The notes below the pieces were generated by a model. It had not been told where the DNA came from. It did no database searches and saw nothing but the letters and a program-made list of their open reading frames with translations. A DNA stretch of 64,000 bases. It comes from Pedobacter nyackensis. GTDB taxonomy: Bacteria > Bacteroidota > Bacteroidia > Sphingobacteriales > Sphingobacteriaceae. Both the position numbers and the translations under genes were made by a program. Shown here one piece after another: positions 37,501 to 44,981 of the stretch. The DNA lies in NCBI RefSeq assembly GCF_900176505.1, contig NZ_FWYB01000001.1, forward strand, positions 469,400-533,399, in the 5' to 3' direction. Position 1 is the stretch's first letter, and each line of letters starts with the position of its first letter.

Positions 37501-38119
37501 TGGGGTCGTGCCAAAGGGCTCATTTATCGATTTTTTAAAACCAGCAGGATCACGTGATGCTAAGATTAGCGGCGGATTAAATACTTCTGTGGATTATAGT
37601 GCTTTCTCCCTGGGGATGTCTTTTGCCTTTAAATTAGGCTCAAAAAGATTGAGAAATCCGGTTTATAAAGCCTCTGACGTATCTATCCCGATGACCCAAG
37701 AAAATCTGCCTGCAATTTTGGAGGAGCGTTGGCGTAAGCCGGGTGATGAAGCCTTTACTGATATTCCGGCTTTTCCTAAAAATAATGGTCTGCAGGGCGA
37801 GGGATTTGTTGTGATGACAAATGAAACGGGTTCTACCACCTCTAGTATGAGTCGTTATGATATGTACAACCATTCTGACGCAAATTTGGTTTCTGGAAGT
37901 TTTCTAAGGTGCAATGCAATTAATTTTTCTTATCGCTTAGCTGATAACCTGGTGAAACGGATGAAATTAAAGCAGGTTTCCGTTTCCGGAACAGCTTCTA
38001 ATTTATTTGTAATCGCAGATAAAAAGTTAAGAGGCCAGGATCCCGAAATTGATGGTGTGGGTACAACAGCGTTGCCTATCAGTAAAATCTTCAGTTTGGG
38101 TTTAAATGTGATTTTTTAA
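34544..38119 (+). CDS. SusC/RagA TonB-linked transporter with STN signalling domain
   Basis: The 1191-residue protein has a signal peptide (about 1-28), an STN domain (about 33-107; IRNGKLEEIIQAVMKQTSVKI), a carboxypeptidase-like beta domain (about 125-195), the plug (about 205-360; LQGKVPGLSVAKNSG, FLKDASATAIYGTRAANGVI) and an outer-membrane barrel to the end. The STN domain is the link to FecR, so this is the likely receptor for the sigma/FecR pair 6 kb upstream. Starts 27 bases after the TlpA gene. Substrate probably peptide-like, from the neighbouring peptidase (inference). Confidence 0.95.
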   Translation: MNYFYRTICVLIYGVMFLTIFLQPALAQQKNEDKVNINIRNGKLEEIIQAVMKQTSVKIVYNQELVQKSPRQTFIAKNEPLKSVMKRLLKGSALTFVMMDKVMVIAPKEEDDEAAQISNTVKGMVQDDKGNPIPAVTVNVTGTPSTTFTNEKGTFSILLEEGKSLTFSSVGFQKKTIRPKSGEMITVRLESELNEMEEFVVTGYQTVNKRLSASSTYTLKGTEVKEPGATNIVSMLQGKVPGLSVAKNSGSPNAIPSMRMRGTSTLIGNANPIIVVDGIIRENPNAINPDNLLGVEPSSRDMYLMKDGILSKASLTGNSISGLNVNDVESITFLKDASATAIYGTRAANGVIVITTKKGKAGKPEISYSSTLGTSRRPQYSDMQLMNSQQRVRFSREMYQDGYTYQSVPINMGYEGAFMDLMNKKITEGQFQKTVADLEKLNTDWFGILFQNTLNVSQHLSLSGGSEKTSYYSSASYEDNKGTAKEDRLREGSVSVAINSQLNRKLTLNFNLNGSQRFSSGYFSVNPLDYAIQTSRAISPSLVYPSIKEDSFGFVTPLDYNILNEIEQTGSSVKNSQLASSLSLNYLVLRGLTLTSLASGNVNALNSEQYATELSNYVALSRGYNYGSVAPGSVMELNSILPFGGVLLPSNSSVYGYTLRNMAEFNRSIFTENDVFNIVAGQEIRSVKNDGLDNLLPGYLRDRGEGFSMVPNSIPMISPKRTNTLNNFMSLFATASYSYANKYIVNGNIRTDASNRFGQFANQRFLPVWSIAGRWNISSEKWLQNSKIINDLGLKASYGFQGNVISSVGPDLILSIPDVNSALNGGANEFYLNIKSLPYPGLRWEKTKSLNLEMNGSLFNSFLNFNMAYYRKRTTDAITRKFIPLEYGVPIMLVNGGNIKNYGYEMLLGMNLIRRKNLNWRMSVNSAKNFNTLEKGTIETTSSIIADYLSGAVLVEGQSINTFYVFSFKGLNPKTGVPMFKGIDEDGVVPKGSFIDFLKPAGSRDAKISGGLNTSVDYSAFSLGMSFAFKLGSKRLRNPVYKASDVSIPMTQENLPAILEERWRKPGDEAFTDIPAFPKNNGLQGEGFVVMTNETGSTTSSMSRYDMYNHSDANLVSGSFLRCNAINFSYRLADNLVKRMKLKQVSVSGTASNLFVIADKKLRGQDPEIDGVGTTALPISKIFSLGLNVIF

Positions 38120-38128
38120 TAAAAAACT

Positions 38129-39565
38129 ATGAAAAGAAATTTATCTATTTTACTTCTTCTTTCGGGCTTTTTTCTGGTGTCATCCTGTAAAAAATTTTTG
38201 GAAGAACAGTCTCAGACGGATATTATTCCCAGATCTGCTTCTGCATTGAACGAATTATTATTGGGTGCGGCCTATGTCAATAATGCCGGTCCTGGATATG
38301 ATAGGAGCCTTCGTCTTTTGGATGATGATGTGGCTCAGGGTGCATTTTATAAATATGGTAATAACATGTATTTTGCCTATACCTGGCAGCCTGAGGGCCT
38401 GGGTAAAGATGGCTTAACCGCGGGATCAGATTCATGGACCGTCTTATACCCGCGCATTCTTACCTGCAATATGGTTTTAGATTATGCGACTAAAGTAACT
38501 GGTACAACTGCAGAAATAGAGAATGTAGTTGGTCAGGCCTGTCTTTTGCGGGCATTTTATTATTTTAAACTGGTTAATCTTTATGCAAAACCTTATAGTG
38601 ATAAATTATCCGATCCGTCCAAAGATCCGGGTGTTCCATTAATGCTTAGTTCTGGTCTTTCGTTTGAAGGAAAGCCACGCAATACAGTAGCGGAGGTTTA
38701 CAAACAAATCGTAGAAGACCTGGATAGAGGAATTGAATTTCTGGAAAGAAATGGTAAAAATAACAACGTTTACCGCATTAACCATATCGCAGGCTATTTG
38801 CTCTCCTCGAGGGTACAGTTACAGCTGGGCAACTGGCAAAAGGTGATTGATGCGACAACAAATGTACTGAATAGAAAGTCGGATTTAATGGATTTGGCCA
38901 CCTGGGGCGCTGTAAATCAAAATGGTAAACCTATTATTGGTCCTGTGAATCAGGAAAGCTTATGGGTGCATAGTAATCCTGATGAGGTTATCTTTGACGG
39001 GAATACTCAGGAAGGGTACAGTTATATACTTTCTGATGACCTGATTTCCAACTTTGAAACGGGAGATTTGAGATCGAGTATTTACATTAAGAATAAAAGA
39101 TCCATTAAACGCCCAACTGTTGGTTACATTGCAAAAGTTGGGCAAGCTTTCCGGGTATCAGAAGCTTTATTGAACCGGGCAGAAGCTTATGCGCAATTGA
39201 ATAAATTAGGGCAAACAGGAAATGCACAGCTAGCCTTGGATGATTTAAATACCTTAAGGAAAAAAAGGTTTACTCCCGCAACTTATCATGACCTTGTGAG
39301 CTTAGGTGCTGATGACCTGCTTCAAAAATGTTATGATGAAAAACGTAGGGAATTTTTTGATGAAGAGAATCATCGGTGGTTTGACCTTCGCCGTCATGGC
39401 ATGCCTTCTTTTACACATTCGTATTATGAGAGTGATGTGCAAGTTTTAAAATATGTCCTTCTTGATCATGATCCGGGCTATGTACTTCAAATTCCTAAAG
39501 TAGCATTAGATAAGAACGCAAAATTAACCCGAAATCCAGATCCAGCACGACGTATTGGACATTAA
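38129..39565 (+). CDS. RagB/SusD-family nutrient-binding lipoprotein
   Basis: The 478-residue lipoprotein has a lipobox (LVSSC, Cys about 20), TPR-like helices (about 30-250) and the SusD C-terminal segment RRHGMPSFTHSYYESDVQVL with LDKNAKLTRNPDPARR. It forms the lid of the SusC transporter encoded 9 bases upstream. The protein is shorter than many SusD homologues but looks complete. Confidence 0.95.
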   Translation: MKRNLSILLLLSGFFLVSSCKKFLEEQSQTDIIPRSASALNELLLGAAYVNNAGPGYDRSLRLLDDDVAQGAFYKYGNNMYFAYTWQPEGLGKDGLTAGSDSWTVLYPRILTCNMVLDYATKVTGTTAEIENVVGQACLLRAFYYFKLVNLYAKPYSDKLSDPSKDPGVPLMLSSGLSFEGKPRNTVAEVYKQIVEDLDRGIEFLERNGKNNNVYRINHIAGYLLSSRVQLQLGNWQKVIDATTNVLNRKSDLMDLATWGAVNQNGKPIIGPVNQESLWVHSNPDEVIFDGNTQEGYSYILSDDLISNFETGDLRSSIYIKNKRSIKRPTVGYIAKVGQAFRVSEALLNRAEAYAQLNKLGQTGNAQLALDDLNTLRKKRFTPATYHDLVSLGADDLLQKCYDEKRREFFDEENHRWFDLRRHGMPSFTHSYYESDVQVLKYVLLDHDPGYVLQIPKVALDKNAKLTRNPDPARRIGH

Positions 39566-39575
39566 TCAGATCGAC

Positions 39576-40409
39576 ATGAAATTAAGAACTTTAATATCCC
39601 CATTGATCGCGCTGCTTATGGTTGCGGGCTGTAAAAAGGAGGCCGCCATAGTACCAGATACGATTACACCTGAATATAGCCTTCCTCAAGGGAATCATCC
39701 TTACGATACTCAAATCGTGGATTTTTACCACACCTATGGTTGCTATGTGTTATATAAATTTACTGAAAAAGATTTTAACTGGAACATTTCCAGTAAGCTT
39801 TCCTATGTTGCCGATCAAGGTGACGAAAACTATATCGCACCCGCACTTGTAGCGCTGGACAAATATTTATTTAAGTATTACAGCACGGGTTTTCTGAAGA
39901 AGGCTTTGCCTTATAAAATTATCCTTTCAGCCAGGATCAGAGAAATTATTGATGGTAATGATACACTCGCTACGCCTATTAACAGTGTAAGTACTTTTAG
40001 TCATTTTGCTTTTGGCCATGCCGGCAGCAGTTTAGCAGGTATGACTGAGGATGAACTGAAGGTAATGAAGGTAGATTTGCATAGGGAATTCTGGATGCAA
40101 GCTGTGAGTTTCGGTAAAATCCATTTGCCACCAGCTTTTATTAGTGCTACTAATTATGCCGATGTGTTTCCTTGGACGGCAAAGTCCAACGGGGTTTTCT
40201 ACCCAACAGTGGATGGAGTAGCTGCTGATGTTTATACTGATTTTCGAGGATATATTGATGTTATTGCTTCAAAAACTGTTGAAGAGTTAGAACAAAGCTT
40301 GTTTAAGCCCGCAAATGATCCCAATGGAAAGTATAAGCTAAAGTATAACATGATTATTAGTTACTATAAATCGGTTTACGGAGTTGATTTGCAAGGTATC
40401 GCTCGTTAA
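39576..40409 (+). CDS. Substrate-import-associated metallohydrolase-like lipoprotein, apparently without HExxH
   Basis: From ATG 39576 (277 residues), chosen because it gives a proper lipobox LMVAGC (Cys about 19), the protein resembles the zinc lipoproteins usually found after susD (YHTYGCYVLYKFTEKDF and YADVFPWT). In those proteins a HEFxH box binds zinc; the matching segment here reads DLHREFWMQAV, so Glu stays but both His seem replaced by Arg and Met. I cannot align it formally. If real, it would be a non-catalytic binding protein. Confidence 0.7.
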   Translation: MKLRTLISPLIALLMVAGCKKEAAIVPDTITPEYSLPQGNHPYDTQIVDFYHTYGCYVLYKFTEKDFNWNISSKLSYVADQGDENYIAPALVALDKYLFKYYSTGFLKKALPYKIILSARIREIIDGNDTLATPINSVSTFSHFAFGHAGSSLAGMTEDELKVMKVDLHREFWMQAVSFGKIHLPPAFISATNYADVFPWTAKSNGVFYPTVDGVAADVYTDFRGYIDVIASKTVEELEQSLFKPANDPNGKYKLKYNMIISYYKSVYGVDLQGIAR

Positions 40410-40460
40410 CAGGCATGTTGCTGACCGGTAAGTAAATCCATAGGAAACCAAAATATACAT

Positions 40461-42368
40461 ATGAAAAAGATATGCTCGCTGCTGATCCTGGCGATCCCCT
40501 TGATGGGGATCTGCCAGCAGCAAAAATTTATGATAAAAGGGCGGGTTGAAGGCCTGCCAGCTAAAACTAAAGCTTACCTGGTTTATCAGCTCGGATCAAA
40601 GATGATACAGGATTCCTGTAAGGTTAGTAATGGGGTGTTTCAGTTTGCCGGAATTGTGCCGGAGGCTATGGAAGCCTCCCTGTTATTAGGTCGTGCCGGA
40701 AAACAGCCCGATGCGGAGCCAATGGACTGTCAGTCTGTCTATCTTGAAAATGGGATTATACAGGTGCAGGGTAAAGACTCTCTGATTCGTAGTACTGTTA
40801 AAGGAACACAGCTTAATGCCGACAACCAGGAACGGACGGCATTAATGAAGCGTTATTCAGGCGCCAGTCAAGCTATTCAAAAAGAAGCTATGGTAGGATT
40901 TGTAAGGAAGCATCCGAATTCGAGAGTTAGCCTGGAGTGGATGAATTTAGTTGGATACAGAGATAGTGTTGTAATGGCCAACTATCTTTTGTTGTCTGAT
41001 GCGTTAAGAAATACAGAAATGGGAAAGGAGCTCAGTCATGGAGCAAAGACCGTACTGTCCATCCGTCCCGGACAAATCGCACCAGATTTCACCCTTTTGG
41101 ACCCTGAGGGACGTCCGGTAAAGTTATCTGACTTTAGAGGCAAGTATGTACTGCTTGATTTTTGGGCCAGCTGGTGTAAACCTTGTCGTGCTGTGCAACC
41201 CGAGTTAAAAGCTTTGAATGAAGCGCTAAAAGCAACAGGTAAATTTGCCATTCTAGCCGTTTCTCTTGATAAAAATAAGGAAGCATGGTTAAAGGCAATA
41301 GCCGAGGATCAGGTGCCTTGGTTGCAGGTAGCAGATCTTAATGGACAAGGAAATAGGGCTGCACAGTTGTATGATGTAACGATATTACCTTCCAGTTTCT
41401 TAATCGGTCCTGATGGGACTATCCAGCCAGCAAAGGTGAAGGAGAAATTATTCAGAGAGAAATTACTACCAGTTGATCATCTTGCGAACGGTGGAGTCGA
41501 TGAGGTATCCTTATCAGACCTTAATATGCAGGTGATATTGACAGCTCTTGCTAAAGAAAAATCGCTCAATGAAGATATTACAGCAGATTATAACCAATTG
41601 AACCAGATCCTGGAAACGGATATCGGAGAAAGGGCGCTTGGGAAGGAACTTGACCTGCTGGATCTTGAAAAAGACGGTGCTGCGATTTACCAATTGCTGA
41701 ATACCAAAGGTGTGCTGTACAATAAACAAAAGCAAAATATGAAGCAGAAGTTTATAGCGGAGCATCCGGATTCTTATGTCAGTTTGTATACATTGGCGGA
41801 ATTGGAATATATGTATAGTGCCGATAGCTATGCGGTGGCTTATCAGCAATTAACAAACAGGCTTAAAAACACCAGTATTGCGGCATTCATAAAGGGGAAA
41901 ATAGACAAACTAAAAATCACTGCGACAGGAACGAATGCTAAAGATTTTACCCGTAAAAATCAATATGGCAAGTCCATAAGCCTCAGCGATTATCGCGGTA
42001 AGCTGGTATTGCTTGATTTTTGGGGCAGCTGGTGTGTACCTTGTCGGCAAACACATCCCCATTTAAAAGAACTGTACGATAAATATAAAAGTAAGGGACT
42101 TGAAATTGTTGCTGTAGCTAATGAAAAGAGCAAAGATCTGGAGAAGAGCAAACAGGCCTGGCATGCAGCAATTAAAAAGGATGATATTAACTGGGTACAT
42201 GTATTGAATGATGAAGGATCAGGGGGGGCGGATATTGTTTCGGCTTATGGTATAACAAGTTATCCGACTAAATTATTGCTGGACCAGAAAGGAAGAATCC
42301 TGATGAGGGTGTCATCAGGATTGAATGAGGAAATGGATCAGTTAATAGAAAAACTGCTGAATAAGTAG
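40461..42368 (+). CDS. Tandem-thioredoxin TlpA-like protein
   Basis: The 635-residue protein has a signal peptide (about 1-19), a DUF4369-like start (about 20-115) and two redoxin domains: the first with WASWCKPC (Cys239/Cys242, about 205-340), the second with WGSWCVPC (Cys525/Cys528, about 490-635). A helical linker joins them. Two complete CxxC centres in one chain are unusual and could relay electrons. It lies 51 bases after the metallohydrolase-like gene and ends the operon. Confidence 0.92.
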   Translation: MKKICSLLILAIPLMGICQQQKFMIKGRVEGLPAKTKAYLVYQLGSKMIQDSCKVSNGVFQFAGIVPEAMEASLLLGRAGKQPDAEPMDCQSVYLENGIIQVQGKDSLIRSTVKGTQLNADNQERTALMKRYSGASQAIQKEAMVGFVRKHPNSRVSLEWMNLVGYRDSVVMANYLLLSDALRNTEMGKELSHGAKTVLSIRPGQIAPDFTLLDPEGRPVKLSDFRGKYVLLDFWASWCKPCRAVQPELKALNEALKATGKFAILAVSLDKNKEAWLKAIAEDQVPWLQVADLNGQGNRAAQLYDVTILPSSFLIGPDGTIQPAKVKEKLFREKLLPVDHLANGGVDEVSLSDLNMQVILTALAKEKSLNEDITADYNQLNQILETDIGERALGKELDLLDLEKDGAAIYQLLNTKGVLYNKQKQNMKQKFIAEHPDSYVSLYTLAELEYMYSADSYAVAYQQLTNRLKNTSIAAFIKGKIDKLKITATGTNAKDFTRKNQYGKSISLSDYRGKLVLLDFWGSWCVPCRQTHPHLKELYDKYKSKGLEIVAVANEKSKDLEKSKQAWHAAIKKDDINWVHVLNDEGSGGADIVSAYGITSYPTKLLLDQKGRILMRVSSGLNEEMDQLIEKLLNK

Positions 42369-42381
42369 CTGGTTTTTTTAA

Positions 42382-42843
42382 TTAAAAGGGCTTCATAATC
42401 AGGTTAACATTATGAAGTCCTTTGTAGCTGATGTCTAGTGTTTTTGAAATACCAGCAATACTGCCTTTAAATTTCCCATTAAGGGTGACCATCGTACTAT
42501 CCAATTTTAAACCATGTGCAGAAAGATACGCAAGGTCAATTTTTAATTTGGCTGGCACAGTAAATTCAGACTGCGCAGGGACATAGAATGTCGTGTCAAT
42601 CAGCGCTTTCCCTAGTTTTAGTGTGTCGAGATAAATTGTGACCTCTCCGCCTTTAAACTGAAAGCCCAGGTGGTTCTGGTTGTAACATACCGCTTTTGTG
42701 CGGATGGTGGGGCTACTACCGTCCCATTTAAGTACTTCAACATCCAGGAGTGATGGCATTCGGAATTGTGGAGTTTTAAAAGGAGCGCAGCCCAGAAGAA
42801 CTGAACATACAAGCAGTGATAAATTACGTTTGGTTAGTGTCAT
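42382..42843 (-). CDS. LEA2/WHy-like small lipoprotein
   Basis: The 153-residue protein has a lipobox (VLLGC, Cys about 19) and a beta-sandwich pattern AVCYNQNHLGFQFKGGEVTI...LGKALIDTTFYVPAQSEFTVPAKLKID, in segments matching the LEA14/WHy water-stress fold. Function in bacteria unclear, probably envelope stress. Oriented against the TlpA operon (13 bases between stops). The two-box candidate ECF promoter is 17 bases upstream of its ATG on the minus strand, so it may belong to the same regulon. Confidence 0.8.
   Translation of the reverse strand: MTLTKRNLSLLVCSVLLGCAPFKTPQFRMPSLLDVEVLKWDGSSPTIRTKAVCYNQNHLGFQFKGGEVTIYLDTLKLGKALIDTTFYVPAQSEFTVPAKLKIDLAYLSAHGLKLDSTMVTLNGKFKGSIAGISKTLDISYKGLHNVNLIMKPF
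42385..42423. terminator. Hairpin between convergent operons
   Basis: AAAGGGCTTCATAAT (42385-42399) and ATTATGAAGTCCTTT (42409-42423) pair across 15 positions with one G-T pair. It covers the last codons of the LEA2-like gene and can end transcription from either side; T tracts are weak. Confidence 0.6.
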
Positions 42844-42860
42844 GTTTGATTTAATAGGTT

Positions 42861-42888
42861 AGGCATACCTATCCCTCAAAAGGGTGAA
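42861..42888 (-). promoter_or_regulatory. Candidate ECF-sigma promoter, copy 3, minus strand (LEA2-like gene)
   Basis: Read on the minus strand: TTCACCC (42888-42882), 16 bases, TGCCT (42865-42861). The spacing is identical to the other three copies; the second box differs by one base (T for C). ATG at 42843 is 17 bases further. Confidence 0.6.
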
Positions 42889-42920
42889 TAGAATTATTTT
42901 TAATTATTTAAAGTATAGAA

Positions 42921-43685
42921 ATGTTAACGGAATTAATAGAGAAAATTTTAATGCTACTCAGCATCTCAACAATTAGGTATTTTATTATGGCAGGTATTGC
43001 ATTTGCCTTATGCTACAAGTTATTTGCCAGGAAGTTGTATAAAGCGAAGATCCAACTGGGGCATGCTGCCAGATCTAATTTTAAAAGAGATATCTGGTAT
43101 TCTATGCAAACTACGATAATCCACGCTATTATAGGTTGTTTGGTATTGTTTACCCCGCTAAAAGACTATACGAAGGTGTACGAGGCGGTTACAGATTATC
43201 CTTTATGGTGGTTCTGTATAAGTCTGCCTGTTTGCCTAATTATACACGATACTTACTTTTATTGGATGCATCGTTTGCTACATGTTAAGGTGATCTTCCC
43301 TCGTGTACATCTGTTACATCATAGATCTACCAATCCATCGCCCTGGACATCCTATTCGTTTCATTTTTTTGAAGCCTGGACAGAAGGAGCTGTTTTGATC
43401 TTAATCGTTTTTCTGATTCCTATTCATCCTATTGCACTTGAACTGTTTGTTGTTGTTGCTTTCGCTATTAATGTTTATGGGCATTTGGGTTACGAGATAG
43501 CTCCGAAATGGTTTAGAAGAACCTGGCTGTTCGAGATCTTTAATACCTCAGTACATCATAATTTGCATCATCTTAAGTTTAAAGGAAATTATGGATTGTA
43601 TTTCAGAATATGGGATAGGCTGCTGAATACGGAGCACCCGGATTATGTTAAAGAATACGACAAAATACAAAATAGAAGAATTTAA
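42921..43685 (+). CDS. Sterol desaturase/fatty-acid hydroxylase-family membrane protein
   Basis: The 254-residue protein has four to five membrane helices and the histidine-rich di-iron boxes of the family: HDTYFYWMHRLLH (about 109-121), HLLHHRST (about 129-136) and HHNLHH (about 213-218). It probably hydroxylates or desaturates a lipid. Followed 28 bases later by a TlpA gene, same strand. Divergent from the LEA2-like gene, with 77 bases between. Confidence 0.93.
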   Translation: MLTELIEKILMLLSISTIRYFIMAGIAFALCYKLFARKLYKAKIQLGHAARSNFKRDIWYSMQTTIIHAIIGCLVLFTPLKDYTKVYEAVTDYPLWWFCISLPVCLIIHDTYFYWMHRLLHVKVIFPRVHLLHHRSTNPSPWTSYSFHFFEAWTEGAVLILIVFLIPIHPIALELFVVVAFAINVYGHLGYEIAPKWFRRTWLFEIFNTSVHHNLHHLKFKGNYGLYFRIWDRLLNTEHPDYVKEYDKIQNRRI

Positions 43686-43713
43686 AATCTGTTTTACCAA
43701 AACCTAAACAACC

Positions 43714-44865
43714 ATGAAAAAAGTACTCCTATTACTATGTTTGCTGCCATTTGTAACCTTGGGCCAGCAAAATTTTATCCTAAATGCTAAGCTAAGGCCC
43801 CTGCCTTTTCCTGCGAAGGCTTTCCTTTACTATACTATAAATGGTAAAACCACTATAGATTCTACCAATATAAAGGATGGTGTTTTTACTTTTAATGGCG
43901 CGCTGTCTGAGGTAGCGCAGGCATACCTAAAAATCAAACGGCAGACTGTTCCGGGAATCGCAACCCGACGTACACCCTCAGATCTGCTTGATTTTTTTCT
44001 GGAGTCGGGAACAACAACCCTCAGCTCAAAAAACGACTCTGTAAGCGCTGCGGTAGTAAAGGGCTCGGTGGTTAACGATGATGTCGCAAAATGTAAAGCT
44101 ATAATGGCCGGGATTCAAACGAGAGCTGGTAAAATTATGTCCCAATACAAATCGGGAACTCCTGAACAATTAAAGGATTCCATATACACTGCGGGTTTTA
44201 ATGAGCAATTGAAGACGCTTGATACAGAGGCGAAAAATATTCATGCTAATTTTATGCGTAGCAATCGTGATTCGTATTATAGTTTAATATTGTTTAAAAC
44301 TGTTGTACCAATTGTGGCCGATCCCTTAGTCGCAGAAGCGGAGTTTGCTAAATTCTCGTCACGTTTAAAATCGGGCCCCTTAGGTAAGCGAATTCAGGAT
44401 GAAATATATGCTACCAAGTTATTGGCTTTGGGGCAGCCCGCGATGGATTTTACGCAAAATGACATCAACGGTAAGGCCGTTAAATTATCCGATTTTAAAG
44501 GTAAGTATGTCCTGTTAGATTTTTGGGCCTCGTGGTGTGCTCCCTGCAGGCAGGAAAATCCAAACGTGGTAAAAGTATATCAAAAATACAAAAACAGGAA
44601 TTTTACGGTGTTGGGGGTGTCTTTAGACAATGCTGGACTGAAAGCTGCCTGGCTGAAAGCGATTAAAGATGATGGGCTTAGCTGGACTAACGTTTCTGAT
44701 CTTAAAGGCGCCGATAATGAAGTGGCTGTAAAGTATTTTGTGAAAACCATACCTGGCAATTTCCTGATAGGACCAGATGGGAAAATACTGGCAAAAAACC
44801 TTAGGGGGGACGAACTGGAACAAAAAATTGCAGAATTGCTGAACGATAAAAATAGCAGATTGTAG
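43714..44865 (+). CDS. TlpA-like thiol-disulfide reductase with DUF4369-like N-terminus
   Basis: The 383-residue protein has a signal peptide (about 1-18, TLGQQ), a DUF4369-like domain (about 20-115), helical linker and a thioredoxin domain (about 240-383) with WASWCAPC (Cys275/Cys278) and a cis-proline TIPGNFLIGPDG. Close in layout to the protein at 33386, but no ECF box lies near it. Likely co-transcribed with the desaturase-like gene. Confidence 0.92.
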   Translation: MKKVLLLLCLLPFVTLGQQNFILNAKLRPLPFPAKAFLYYTINGKTTIDSTNIKDGVFTFNGALSEVAQAYLKIKRQTVPGIATRRTPSDLLDFFLESGTTTLSSKNDSVSAAVVKGSVVNDDVAKCKAIMAGIQTRAGKIMSQYKSGTPEQLKDSIYTAGFNEQLKTLDTEAKNIHANFMRSNRDSYYSLILFKTVVPIVADPLVAEAEFAKFSSRLKSGPLGKRIQDEIYATKLLALGQPAMDFTQNDINGKAVKLSDFKGKYVLLDFWASWCAPCRQENPNVVKVYQKYKNRNFTVLGVSLDNAGLKAAWLKAIKDDGLSWTNVSDLKGADNEVAVKYFVKTIPGNFLIGPDGKILAKNLRGDELEQKIAELLNDKNSRL

Positions 44866-44874
44866 CCGGAATTA

Positions 44875-44904
44875 TTTGCTATTTGGATATATAGTATATT
44901 TTTG
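44875..44904 (+). promoter_or_regulatory. Housekeeping-type promoter for the second S41 protease
   Basis: TTTG (44875-44878), 18 bases, TATTTTTG (44897-44904), the Bacteroidota pattern TTTG-N-TAnnTTTG. The ATG at 44982 follows after a 77-base leader. Confidence 0.5.
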
Positions 44905-44981
44905 CGTCATTAAGGAGCATACAATTGGTCCTGCTTCAATTGGTTCTGATGATGGAATCGGTACTCAATTATTAAAAATTA

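Noticed and set aside
41088..41115. TTCACCC-N16-ACGTC, a fifth ECF-like match
   Set aside because: Lies inside the tandem TlpA gene and the second box (ACGTC) does not match YGCCT.
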